Positions 35,813-44,378 of a stretch of 64,000 bases of DNA are shown piece after piece. The stretch spans positions 1 through 64,000 of the forward strand of contig JANQKR010000017.1 of the NCBI GenBank assembly GCA_028281025.1. The letters are read 5' to 3'. The notes under the pieces were generated by a model, which was not told the DNA's origin, made no database searches, and was given only the letters and a program-made list of their open reading frames with translations. A program made the position numbers and the translations under genes. Each line of letters opens with the position of its first letter. Position 1 is the first letter of the stretch. Source of the DNA: Croceivirga sp. GTDB lineage: Bacteria > Bacteroidota > Bacteroidia > Flavobacteriales > Flavobacteriaceae.

Positions 35813-36097
35813 ATGAAGTTTAACTGGAAGTCCCCTGAAAAAGAAATGAGCGACAAGCTCAAAAAGGCCTGTATCGATTTTGAATACGAATTGAGGCCTA
35901 AAATCACTAAATTCTTATTGGAACGTTTGGACACGGAGTGTTGTGGTGACCTGACCTGCTTTTATTTTGATGTGGACCTCAACTCCGGATGGGTAGGAAT
36001 CGGATCGGAAACCCCTCAGGAGTACATTGAAAAGATCCAGGTTGATTTTGACAATGAAATCAATGGCAACCTTAACTTTTCGGCTCTGGCTTCCTGA
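35813..36097 (+). CDS. Hypothetical 94-residue protein
   Basis: Small acidic cytoplasmic protein starting MKFNWKSPEKEMSDKLKKAC, with a helical N-terminus and a segment CCGDLTCFYFDVDLNSGWVG (two Cys pairs of unknown meaning). I do not recognise the family. The ATG at 35813 is used because the upstream in-frame part (from 35711) overlaps the end of the preceding gene and has no protein-like character. It lies 85 bases downstream of the dehydrogenase gene and may be in its operon. Confidence 0.6.
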   Translation: MKFNWKSPEKEMSDKLKKACIDFEYELRPKITKFLLERLDTECCGDLTCFYFDVDLNSGWVGIGSETPQEYIEKIQVDFDNEINGNLNFSALAS

Positions 36098-36301
36098 ATT
36101 GTTGATCGGGATTTCCCATTCCCCTACAGGATGTTGTTTCGGAGCAATTTAACTGCCCATCACTTTTAACTTTAGGTAATTCCCTCTCCTTTTTTACGTG
36201 TCTTTGTATTTGGGATTTTGGATTCCCTGCCCTTGATTTACAAGGCAGATGAATTTTCCTTAGGCGCGCTGGGTTTGAAAAAAAAGTCTGATTTTTGGGA
36301 T

Positions 36302-36673
36302 ATGAACCCTGCAGAGGAATATATCCTATCCAGAGAGGAGCCTTACCGAAGTATTTTGTTGCATCTTAAGGCCATCCTGGAAGGGGTCATCCCCAATGTG
36401 GATATGAAATACAAATGGAGGATTCCCTGTTTTTATGCGGACAAACATCCTATTTGTTACTTAAACGCCTCTTATAAAGGAGGATTTGTGGATATCGCCT
36501 TTTGGAATTCCGCCCATTTGACCAAACACCTTGAACTGATGCACTCTGAAAAAAGAAAAGTGGTCAAATCCTTTCGCTACTTCACTTTGGAGGAAATCAA
36601 TGATGAAGTCCTTATTGAAGTGGTGCAAGAAGCTTATGATCTAAGGAAAAAAGGGTTTTACAAACGGAGTTAG
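36302..36673 (+). CDS. DUF1801-type protein
   Basis: A 123-residue protein with the DUF1801 (YdhG-like) pattern: EEPYRSILLHLKAILEGVIP, YKWRIPCFYADKHPICYLNA, VDIAFWNSAHL, and SFRYFTLEEINDEVLIEVV. The family has an alpha/beta fold of unknown activity. The ATG at 36302 (MNPAEEYIL) fits the normal family start; an in-frame ATG at 36218 would add 28 unrelated residues. Its last 33 bases overlap, in opposite orientation, the end of the pseudogene that follows. Confidence 0.75.
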   Translation: MNPAEEYILSREEPYRSILLHLKAILEGVIPNVDMKYKWRIPCFYADKHPICYLNASYKGGFVDIAFWNSAHLTKHLELMHSEKRKVVKSFRYFTLEEINDEVLIEVVQEAYDLRKKGFYKRS

Positions 36674-36990
36674 TTGTTCATCGGACCATTTTTCGATACT
36701 AAAATTGGGCTCGCCCCCACCCTCAACAAAAGTGGGGTTGGGAATGCCGTCAACGCCCTTGACCAATACCTGTGAACCCTAGCTTTCCCGGTAAAATTTG
36801 AAGGTTGCCGGACTATTGATTTCCATGGTGCTCCGTCGTTTATCATCGGAAATCCTGGTCATCTTTGCTGCGGATGGATTCCAGTTACCGAGGTTTTTAT
36901 GATTTCCGGTAATATACCACATCATCCGCATTGGAAACCGTTACCATGTAGGTGGCCGTAACTTTTTTGGATGAAATAAACTGCCAAGGG
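36641..36990 (-). pseudogene. Remnant of a CBM20-like carbohydrate-binding protein
   Basis: On the minus strand, short frames read in order: KKVTATYMVTVSNADDV, then after a shift YITGNHKNLGNWNPSAAK, then EINSPATFKFYRES, a TAG where a tryptophan would be expected, and GSQVLVKGVDGIPNPTFVEG to FSIEKWSDEQLTPFVKPFFP and a stop. The TGNhxxLGNWNP pattern is that of CBM20-like starch-binding modules or of the N-terminal domain of some esterases. A two-base deletion near GTATATT (between DDV and YIT) and the nonsense codon disable it. The original start and any catalytic part are gone or lie under kdsA. Reconstruction is by eye. Confidence 0.7.
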
Positions 36991-37011
36991 TATATTTTGT
37001 TACACTATTTT

Positions 37012-37830
37012 TTAAAGTGAATTAATTGTTTTTCGAATAGCGACCAAATCGGAAAGTAACTTTTCCAAAAGACGTAAATCCAACATATTGGCACCATCAC
37101 TTTTTGCATTGGAGGGATCAAAATGGGTTTCCATAAACAGGCCGTCAACCCCGGCCGCGATGCCAGCTCTTGCCATGGTGCCTATTAGTGCGGGCCGTCC
37201 CCCCGTAACCCCGGAAGATTGATTGGGCTGTTGTAGGGAATGGGTAACATCAAGGACTACAGGGGCGTATTGTCTCATGGTGGGTATCCCCCTAAAATCG
37301 ACCACCATATCCTGGTAGCCGAACATGGTCCCCCGATCAGTTATCCAGGCATGTTCGTTACCCGATTCATGGACTTTGGTGACGGCGTGCTTCATACTTT
37401 CGGGACTCATGAATTGGCCTTTTTTCAAATTGACCGTCTTGCCCGTTTTGGCCGCTGCAACGACTAAATCGGTTTGGCGCACCAAAAAAGCGGGTATTTG
37501 TAGTACATCCACATATTCGGCCGCCAGGGCAGCATCCTGTTCCGTATGGATATCGGTTATCGTGGGTACGTTGAAGGTATCGGATACCTTTCTGAGGATC
37601 TTTAAGGCTTTTTCATCCCCAATTCCCGTAAAGGAATCCAGTCGACTTCGATTTGCTTTCTTAAAACTGCCTTTAAATACATAGGGAATCTGGAGATCAT
37701 TGGTTATTTGGACCACTTTTTCCGCAATTCGCAAGGCCATATCCTCTCCCTCAATAGCGCAGGGACCGGCCAATAGAAAGAAATTGTCACTTGATGTATA
37801 TTTTATTTTGGGTATCTGGGATAAGGACAT
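37012..37830 (-). CDS. kdsA: 2-dehydro-3-deoxyphosphooctonate aldolase (KDO-8-phosphate synthase)
   Basis: A 272-residue TIM-barrel enzyme that condenses arabinose 5-phosphate with phosphoenolpyruvate to KDO 8-phosphate for lipopolysaccharide inner core synthesis. Family motifs visible: FFLLAGPCAIEGEDMALRIA, VFKGSFKKANRSRLDSFTGI, DIHTEQDAAL, VDVLQIPAFLVRQTDLVVAA, NLKKGQFMSPESM, and DVTHSLQQPN with VDGLFMETHFDPSNAKSDG. Length and motifs are normal. It is transcribed leftwards, divergent from a small outer-membrane protein gene 67 bases away. Confidence 0.97.
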   Translation of the reverse strand: MSLSQIPKIKYTSSDNFFLLAGPCAIEGEDMALRIAEKVVQITNDLQIPYVFKGSFKKANRSRLDSFTGIGDEKALKILRKVSDTFNVPTITDIHTEQDAALAAEYVDVLQIPAFLVRQTDLVVAAAKTGKTVNLKKGQFMSPESMKHAVTKVHESGNEHAWITDRGTMFGYQDMVVDFRGIPTMRQYAPVVLDVTHSLQQPNQSSGVTGGRPALIGTMARAGIAAGVDGLFMETHFDPSNAKSDGANMLDLRLLEKLLSDLVAIRKTINSL

Positions 37831-37897
37831 GATCGCTTTTTCGACAAAAGTACTATTTTGAAATAGGTTCGTTATACCTATACCCAGATAACCTACT

Positions 37898-38455
37898 ATG
37901 CTACGTCTTTCACTTTTGGCCTTTTTGGGCCTTGTTCAACTTACTTATGCCCAGTTTGGAAAGAACTGCGAATTGCGGCAATTAAAGATTAATCTCATTC
38001 ACCCCGGAATTGAATATGAAATGGCCCTGGGCGTAAACTCCACTTTGGATATTCGGGTGGCCTATCAGACCTCGCTGGATCCCTTTACCGAAAGGCCAAT
38101 TGAGAATTATGACTTTTTTCCCGCATTGACCCTTCAAAATCGCTACTACTACAATTTTGGGAGTAGGGGGAGAAGGGGACATCAGATTTATGGGAATTCG
38201 GCCAATTATATAGCCCCGTCGGTCTCGATATTCGAATCGGGTAGTAGGGTAGTGGAAGGCGCTATTGCAGAAGGAGTTTTTGCCACTACTGGTTTGGTTA
38301 CGGGACTTCAAAGAAGTTACAATTCGGGACTGAGCTTTTCGGTGGATATCGGTGCCGCCTATTATTGGGGCCCCTTTGATGAAGGTATCCAACCGGTTTT
38401 CAACCTAAGTATTGGTTGGATCGTTAATGAAAAACGATGGTGTGTGGGAAGATAG
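37898..38455 (+). CDS. Small outer-membrane barrel protein (paralogue 1)
   Basis: A 185-residue exported protein with signal peptide MLRLSLLAFLGLVQLTYAQ and beta-strand-rich body of outer-membrane barrel type (IEYEMALGVNSTLDIRVAYQ; FPALTLQNRYYYNFGSR). The shared motif YGNSANYIAPSVSIF recurs, with variation, in the next gene and in the gene at 43779-44330, so these are three paralogues. Function unknown; position beside a LytTR two-component system suggests regulated surface expression. Confidence 0.7.
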   Translation: MLRLSLLAFLGLVQLTYAQFGKNCELRQLKINLIHPGIEYEMALGVNSTLDIRVAYQTSLDPFTERPIENYDFFPALTLQNRYYYNFGSRGRRGHQIYGNSANYIAPSVSIFESGSRVVEGAIAEGVFATTGLVTGLQRSYNSGLSFSVDIGAAYYWGPFDEGIQPVFNLSIGWIVNEKRWCVGR

Positions 38456-38535
38456 GGCCCCATGCTAAACTTTTGATAAATAGTACGCAGGGTAAGGACA
38501 AAGACAATAGTTTTAGGGATACTAAAAACCGGCCC

Positions 38536-39129
38536 ATGTATAAACCACTCTTATTGCTATGCTGCCTTTCCATTTTTTTCGGTTCCAATCTCAATGGTCA
38601 GTACTTACAGGAAAAAGGCTTGGGAATCATTAATTTGGAACGGCACCAGTTTACCATAAACCTTTTTGCACCGGGCTTCCGTTATGAGCTGGGTCTGTTG
38701 CGAAACGTCAGTGCTTCCACTAGTTTTAGCCCGGCCTTTGTAAACTATAGAGAGGGATACACTTTTGGGTATTCATGGCATGTGAGATTACGATATTACC
38801 ATAACATTCGAAAGCGATTGGACATCAATAAGAATGTGGTCGGAAACTCAGCAAATTATTTTGCAGCGGCTCAATCCATTTTTTGGGAACCGATTCAAAT
38901 AGTTGAAAATATGCCCAACACCAAAGATTGGTCGTTTTCTTTTTATGGAGCGGTTTATGGCGTACAAAGAACTTTTCGCAAAGGGTTAAATATCAATGCT
39001 GAGGTTGGTTATGGCTACATTAGGGGAGACGGACTGCTAGATGGTCATGGTCCTTTGGTTCATATCACCTTTGGATGGGTACTCACTAAGCGTAGGAAGA
39101 AACCAGAGTTTCCATTTGATGTTGATTAG
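38536..39129 (+). CDS. Small outer-membrane barrel protein (paralogue 2)
   Basis: A 197-residue exported protein. The ATG at 38536 opens a signal peptide (MYKPLLLLCCLSIFFGSNLN); the upstream in-frame extension overlaps the previous gene. The body is beta-strand rich (INLFAPGFRYELGLLRNVSA; WHVRLRYYHNIRKRLDINKN) and carries VGNSANYFAAAQSIFWEP, aligning with the paralogue upstream. It ends exactly where the convergent response-regulator gene ends, with no spacer. Function unknown. Confidence 0.7.
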   Translation: MYKPLLLLCCLSIFFGSNLNGQYLQEKGLGIINLERHQFTINLFAPGFRYELGLLRNVSASTSFSPAFVNYREGYTFGYSWHVRLRYYHNIRKRLDINKNVVGNSANYFAAAQSIFWEPIQIVENMPNTKDWSFSFYGAVYGVQRTFRKGLNINAEVGYGYIRGDGLLDGHGPLVHITFGWVLTKRRKKPEFPFDVD

Positions 39130-39852
39130 TTACAAAATTATTTTTTTTAAAGCTTCCATATACCCCCGACTTACCCGGACCACATCCTGATTAAGCATGG
39201 TGACATCATAGCTTTTCCCGTATTTGTTTAATTCCTTCACCTTGTCTAAATTGATTATTGAGGATCGATGTACCCTTAAAAATTTCTGGGGATTTAGTTT
39301 CTGCTCCAAATCCGAAATTCCAAAATTGCTCAGGTATACCTGCTTGTCCACATGAAGCTTGGAATAATCACCGTAAGCCTCTACCCATTGGATGTCATTG
39401 ACGGCCGTAGTGATCAGTTTTTTGTTTTGCTGGACCAAGACCCGTGTGGGATAATCCGTTTTATTCATAAGAAGGCTTTCGGCAAGCCTGCCCAGTTTTT
39501 GGTTATCCGGGTTGAGCCGTTCTATGGCCAACCTAAAACGCTCTTTGGTATACGGCTTTAAAAGGTAATCCACGGCATGGACCTCAAAGGCCTTTAGCGC
39601 GTATTCATCGTAAGCCGTTGAGAAGATAATGGCGGGCAGTTCCTCCAAATAGGTCAATACCTCAAAACCGGTCTTGCCCGGCATCTGAATGTCCAAAAAC
39701 ACCAAATCAGGCTTAAATCGGTTGATTTCCGAAATGGCATCCACCCCATTATTGACTTCAGCAATGAGGACCAAATCCGGATAGTCATCCAGATACTCTT
39801 TAATCAACGTTCTACCGGCCTTTTCATCATCGGCAATGAGTACCTTCTTCAT
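39130..39852 (-). CDS. LytTR-type response regulator
   Basis: A 240-residue response regulator: receiver domain (KKVLIADDEKAGRTLIKEYL, phospho-acceptor aspartate in PDLVFLDIQMPGKTG at about residue 54, conserved lysine in YLLKPYTKE) and a C-terminal LytTR DNA-binding domain (DIQWVEAYGDYSKLHVDKQV; FLRVHRSSIINLDKVKEL). The ATG at 39852 overlaps the kinase TAG/TGA by four bases. LytTR proteins bind pairs of about 9-base direct repeats roughly two helical turns apart; such a pair lies upstream of the kinase gene. Confidence 0.95.
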   Translation of the reverse strand: MKKVLIADDEKAGRTLIKEYLDDYPDLVLIAEVNNGVDAISEINRFKPDLVFLDIQMPGKTGFEVLTYLEELPAIIFSTAYDEYALKAFEVHAVDYLLKPYTKERFRLAIERLNPDNQKLGRLAESLLMNKTDYPTRVLVQQNKKLITTAVNDIQWVEAYGDYSKLHVDKQVYLSNFGISDLEQKLNPQKFLRVHRSSIINLDKVKELNKYGKSYDVTMLNQDVVRVSRGYMEALKKIIL

Positions 39853-40895
39853 AGGGCAAAGCATATTTTAAGCCCTTGGGGTGTGTTGTCCAAAATTTCC
39901 AATTGACTTTGATACATTTTTTGAAGTCGTAACTGCGTGTTGCTTAACCCAACCCCTCTGCCAAATAGGCTTTTTTTATCCTTAACCCCTTTTCCGGTAT
40001 CCGCGATTTCAAACTTCAATTTTTCACCTTCCTTAAAAATTGAAATTGAAATTTTGCCCCCTTTCAACGTATTGGATATGCCGTGCTTAACAGAATTCTC
40101 TACCAAAGGTTGTAACAACATGGGAGGCACCATTTCACCTAACAATGCTTTGGGAACGTTCATTTCAATCTCTAGGCGTTCTTCAAATCTAGCCTTTTCC
40201 AGTTCTAGGTATTTGTTCACAAATTCAATCTCATCCGAAAGCGGTACCAACTCCTTTTTTGAAGCTTTTAGTTGGTATCGGAACAAATCCGCCAAAGTGG
40301 CAATTAGTTGTCTGGTTTTTTCCTGTCTTGGAGGTACTGAGGCATTTATGGTATTGAATACATTGTAGAGAAAGTGGGGGTTAAGTTGTGCCTTGATAGC
40401 GGCCAATTCACTTTTTAAGGCAGCTTGGCGTAACTCCCCTTCCATTCTTAATTTTTGTTGTGCCACATTATAATATTCGTAAGCATGAAAGATGCCGAAT
40501 TGAACTAGATAAAGCAGGGCGGGAATATAAATGTCCCAAACGGAACCTGATCCCTCCAAATGTCCAAAATCCACAGCATCTGCAATTGAATAATAGACTT
40601 GTTGTGTGCCAAAAATGAAAATGGGCAACGTCACAATGTGTATCAATAGTCGTTTGTAGAGACTTATGGAGCGCAATTGTTTGAATATCAGATACCAAAT
40701 TGGGATGGTGAACAGTAAAAAAATTACGTATTGCAGCCCACAGGAGTCGATATAGGATACAAGGTCAAAAAAATCGCCCCGCATGCCGGAGGTAATCCAA
40801 ATAGCTACATAATAAAGTGTGGCAAAAACAAAATAGAAAATCAGTACTGCCAAAATTTCTTTTCGTTTTAAACCCCAAATCACTTTTTTGTCCAT
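39849..40895 (-). CDS. LytS-type sensor histidine kinase
   Basis: A 348-residue membrane kinase. Four hydrophobic segments in the N-terminal ~140 residues (for example ILAVLIFYFVFATLYYVAIW) are followed by a coiled coil and the HisKA_7TM-type His_kinase domain: LKAQ-type region ELAAIKAQLNPHFLYNVFNT with the phosphorylated histidine (about residue 172), MLLQPLVENSVKHGISN N-box, and FEIADTGKGVKDKK. No extracytoplasmic sensor domain of size. The partner regulator gene overlaps its 3' end. It is divergent from the TonB receptor gene at 41082. Confidence 0.93.
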   Translation of the reverse strand: MDKKVIWGLKRKEILAVLIFYFVFATLYYVAIWITSGMRGDFFDLVSYIDSCGLQYVIFLLFTIPIWYLIFKQLRSISLYKRLLIHIVTLPIFIFGTQQVYYSIADAVDFGHLEGSGSVWDIYIPALLYLVQFGIFHAYEYYNVAQQKLRMEGELRQAALKSELAAIKAQLNPHFLYNVFNTINASVPPRQEKTRQLIATLADLFRYQLKASKKELVPLSDEIEFVNKYLELEKARFEERLEIEMNVPKALLGEMVPPMLLQPLVENSVKHGISNTLKGGKISISIFKEGEKLKFEIADTGKGVKDKKSLFGRGVGLSNTQLRLQKMYQSQLEILDNTPQGLKICFAL

Positions 40896-40933
40896 CGCTG
40901 TGTATTTGCACGAAAATTAAGGAGTTCTTTCCA

Positions 40934-40984
40934 AATGGCATTTCCATGTTTCGACGAATGGCCCTATAGGCAGATGAATGGCCC
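40934..40984. promoter_or_regulatory. Candidate LytTR-binding direct repeats
   Basis: GAATGGCCC occurs twice on the plus strand, at 40956-40964 and 40976-40984, exactly 20 bases apart, and a weaker copy (AAATGGCAT) begins near 40934. Two direct repeats about two helical turns apart are the known layout for LytTR regulators. The site is in the divergent region between the kinase gene and the TonB receptor gene, 97 bases before the latter. Inferred from repeat spacing only. Confidence 0.5.
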
Positions 40985-41081
40985 CGGTCAATTCATCGTT
41001 GCATGGTTCAATTCAACAGAACCCTTTTTCCATGCTGTAACCATTTGAGGAGTTTTGGGGTATACTTAAAAACGAACAGTC

Positions 41082-43481
41082 ATGAAAACCTTTATTTTTT
41101 CGGTATTGCTATTGATCGGTACAGGACTTTCCGCCCAAACCATTAAAGGCAAAGTAGTGGACGATAATGAGCAACCGGTCATATTTGCTGCAGTTACCTT
41201 AAATTACCCAAAAGATTCAAGTTTGGTCAAAGCTACCATTACCGCTGACTATGGAATCTTTGAATTTAACGGGATCGTATCCGGGAAATACATCTTAAAA
41301 ATCACCAATATTGGCTATGCCGATTATACGAGGCGTATTGATCTTAAGGAGGAAAATTTGGATTTTGGTACCATATACCTCAATTCCGAAGCACAAAATT
41401 TGGAAGAAGTAACCGTAGTTTCCGAAAAGCCCATGGTCCAGGTATTGGCGGATAAAACCGTATTCAATGTTGAAAATACGATCAACGCCACCGGGACAAG
41501 TGCATTTGAGTTGTTGCGAAAGGCCCCCGGTGTCATCGTTGACAATGGCGGCGGGTTTATTGTTGAAGGAAAAACCGGGGTTCAGATTTTTATTGATGGG
41601 AAGTTGTCCGTTTTGCAAGGTGAGGACTTGACCAATTACCTGGAAAGCCTACAGGCTACGGACGTGGAATCCGTTGAAATTATCACCCAACCTTCATCCA
41701 AATACGATGCCGCTGGAAATGCAGGGATCATCAACATCAAACTAAAGAAAGATAAGAGCTTGGGTACCAATGGCACCTTTACCTCCGGGATGACGGTTGG
41801 GGATTTTGGTCGTACCAACGCCAGCATAAATTTCAACAACAGGGAAAAAAAGGGCAATTTCTATGGTACCTACAGCAACCGATTTGGAAAAAGCACAGGG
41901 TTTATCGATTTATTGCGAAACCAATTTGGGACACAGTTCGATTCCCGTTCCTCCAGCATCTATGATCGCAACACCAATAATATAAAGCTGGGGTACGATT
42001 ACTATCTGAACGCAAAACACACTATTGGCGCCATTGTGAACGGAAATTTTAATAATGGTTTTACCAATAGCACCACGCGCACCCCCATTCGGGATTCGAG
42101 TGCCATCGAAAATGATAGTGTACTTGTAGCATTCAACCAAAGACAGAACACTTCGTACAACATCAATGCCAACCTGAACTATAAATATGCGGATACCTTG
42201 GGCCATTCCATCAATGTGGATTTGGATTATGGGCGCTACAATAGTGAACGGGATGCCCTACAGCCCAATACCTATTTCAATGGGGACGAATCCCAGGTTT
42301 TGAGCGAGCGAATCACATTTCAGGATACCCCTATCGATATCAATATCGCCACGATAAAAGCGGATTATGAACAGAACTTTCTTAAGGGAAAACTGGGGGT
42401 TGGTTTAAAGTTGTCCTATATCAATACGGACAATACGTTTGACTTTTTCAATCAGTTGAATGGGGAGAACATCTTGGATACTTCACAGAGCAATCAGTTT
42501 GAATATCAGGAAAATATCAATGCGGCTTATGTCAATTTTAACCGCAAATGGGGCAAGTGGAACCTTCAGTTTGGTCTACGGGTGGAAAATACGGATTCCG
42601 ATGGAATTCTTACCAGTCAACAGCAAAACGAAGACGATAGGGTACAACGGAACTATACGGATTATTTTCCTTCAGGGGGATTGACCTATCAAATGAACCG
42701 AAAAAACCAATTTGCATTGACCTATAGCCGAAGGATACAACGCCCCAACTATCAATCGTTGAACCCATTTGAATACCAATTGGATGAGCTTTCCTTTAGT
42801 AAGGGAAATCCATTCCTGCAACCACAGTATACCAACAACATTAAATTGTCCCATACCTTCAATTACCGATTGACGACCTCAATCAGCTATAGCTATGTAA
42901 CGGACTTCTTTGCCCGGGTGACCATTGCCGATAGTGAAACGACCAACTTTCTGACTACCTTGAACGTTGCGAACCAGGAAGTCATAAATCTGGGCATTTC
43001 CTATCCCAAAAAGATTTATGAATGGTGGAACGTTTATTTTAGTCTAAATGCCTATATCAGCGATTTTAAGGCCACCAGTGAGGAGTTTTTACCGGTGCGA
43101 CAAGAAACCTTAAGCTTTTATGCCCAGAACACCTTGACTTTGTCAAAAACCCTGAAAATGGAAATTTCGGGATGGTACAGTTCCCCTTCCATTTGGGGAG
43201 GAACGTACCAAACCGAATCTTTGGGTTCCTTGAACCTTGCTTTTCAAAAGAAACTTTTTGATAATCGATTTACAGCCCGTCTTTCCTTCAATGATATTTT
43301 GTTTACGGTGCCCTGGAATGGAACTACACAGTTCGGTGATCTTTTTATAGATGGCAGGGGGGGCAGTGACAGCAGACAAGTTGCTTTTAGCCTTACCTAC
43401 GATTTTGGACGTAACGAAATCAAAAAAGCCAGAAAGCGAAAAACAGGATTACAAGATGAAAACGACCGAATAGGGAGTTAG
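41082..43481 (+). CDS. TonB-linked outer-membrane protein (OMP_b-brl_3 type)
   Basis: A 799-residue outer-membrane protein with signal peptide (MKTFIFSVLLLIGTGLSAQ), a CarboxypepD_reg-like domain (TIKGKVVDDNEQPVIFAAVT), a plug (PMVQVLADKTVFNVENTINA, then AFELLRKAPGVIVDNGGGF and YDAAGNAGIINIKLKK) and a C-terminal barrel (SRRIQRPNYQSLNPFEYQLD is typical of the OMP_b-brl_3 family). The C-terminus is charged, without a terminal aromatic residue. Substrate unknown. Its promoter region carries the LytTR-like repeats, so the neighbouring two-component system may control it. Confidence 0.9.
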   Translation: MKTFIFSVLLLIGTGLSAQTIKGKVVDDNEQPVIFAAVTLNYPKDSSLVKATITADYGIFEFNGIVSGKYILKITNIGYADYTRRIDLKEENLDFGTIYLNSEAQNLEEVTVVSEKPMVQVLADKTVFNVENTINATGTSAFELLRKAPGVIVDNGGGFIVEGKTGVQIFIDGKLSVLQGEDLTNYLESLQATDVESVEIITQPSSKYDAAGNAGIINIKLKKDKSLGTNGTFTSGMTVGDFGRTNASINFNNREKKGNFYGTYSNRFGKSTGFIDLLRNQFGTQFDSRSSSIYDRNTNNIKLGYDYYLNAKHTIGAIVNGNFNNGFTNSTTRTPIRDSSAIENDSVLVAFNQRQNTSYNINANLNYKYADTLGHSINVDLDYGRYNSERDALQPNTYFNGDESQVLSERITFQDTPIDINIATIKADYEQNFLKGKLGVGLKLSYINTDNTFDFFNQLNGENILDTSQSNQFEYQENINAAYVNFNRKWGKWNLQFGLRVENTDSDGILTSQQQNEDDRVQRNYTDYFPSGGLTYQMNRKNQFALTYSRRIQRPNYQSLNPFEYQLDELSFSKGNPFLQPQYTNNIKLSHTFNYRLTTSISYSYVTDFFARVTIADSETTNFLTTLNVANQEVINLGISYPKKIYEWWNVYFSLNAYISDFKATSEEFLPVRQETLSFYAQNTLTLSKTLKMEISGWYSSPSIWGGTYQTESLGSLNLAFQKKLFDNRFTARLSFNDILFTVPWNGTTQFGDLFIDGRGGSDSRQVAFSLTYDFGRNEIKKARKRKTGLQDENDRIGS

Positions 43482-43778
43482 TTTACAGGAGTTTCTCTAC
43501 GCATTGTACAGGGCCTACCTGTAATTAAAAGCAAGATCTCCTTTTAAAATGTAATTCCCATGAAAACCGAAATCATCCATTGAAACGCAAAAAAATAGTG
43601 GGACCAGTACCAGGTATCCGCTAGATTTGAGGTAGGGAGAAAACTTGAAATCAATAAAATGTAAACTATTGAATATCATTAGTGTAAAAAATGTTTTCCC
43701 TTAAGTTTTGAATGTAATCTTTATCGGTATGTTTTTTGATATAGATTGCGATATCAAAAGTTAAAAACAATAACCATT
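43482..43778. other. Intergenic region upstream of paralogue 3
   Basis: About 300 bases with no gene I can support. It contains no strong hairpin. TTTTG at about 43702 and TATGTTTT at about 43727 resemble a weak Bacteroidetes -33/-7 pair in front of the next gene, but the spacing is short of the usual value. Confidence 0.3.
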
Positions 43779-44330
43779 ATGAGAAAATCATGGACTGCCT
43801 TAATTCTACCCCTTTTAATTTCCTCCACCACATTTGCCCAGCGCAGGGTGGAAGACAATCTTTTTTCACTGAATGTATTGGCGCCAGGAGCGACCTACGA
43901 GTTTGCAGTTGGCAATACATCAACAATCAATGCAAGTTTGGAATTTGGGATTTTGTATAGGAATTCTGATTTTTTTGAAGATGGTTTTGGTATTTATCCC
44001 GGAGGTACCTTACAATATCGTTTCTATAACAATTTTAAAAGACGTGAATCAAAGGGCAAGAACACCTTTGGCAATATGGCCAATTTTTTGGCTCCCAGCG
44101 TATATCTTCAAAGCGGCAATCCACTTATCGGGGATTTGGAAACGGTTTCTGACATCAATGGAGGGGCTGGGGTTTTGTATGGACTGCAAAGAACGGGTAA
44201 GAAAGGCTTTCAATTTAATTTGATGTTCGGCCCTGTTGTATTCTTCGACGATTTTGATACGGAAGCGGGTATACTTTTAGATGTGAGATTGGGCTTTGTT
44301 CTGGGTGCCAAGAAAAAGTTCAATAACTGA
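43779..44330 (+). CDS. Small outer-membrane barrel protein (paralogue 3)
   Basis: A 183-residue exported protein with signal peptide MRKSWTALILPLLISSTTFA (start at 43779; an in-frame ATG 33 bases upstream adds only polar residues). The body aligns with the two proteins at 37.9-39.1 kb: SLNVLAPGATYEFAVGNTST and GTLQYRFYNNFKR, then FGNMANFLAPSVYLQSGN. Predicted outer-membrane barrel of unknown function. It lies between the TonB receptor gene and typA. Confidence 0.7.
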   Translation: MRKSWTALILPLLISSTTFAQRRVEDNLFSLNVLAPGATYEFAVGNTSTINASLEFGILYRNSDFFEDGFGIYPGGTLQYRFYNNFKRRESKGKNTFGNMANFLAPSVYLQSGNPLIGDLETVSDINGGAGVLYGLQRTGKKGFQFNLMFGPVVFFDDFDTEAGILLDVRLGFVLGAKKKFNN

Positions 44331-44378
44331 TACAAAAGAACAAATAAGCAGTACCTTTGCGCGCTCAAAAGCAAGGCC

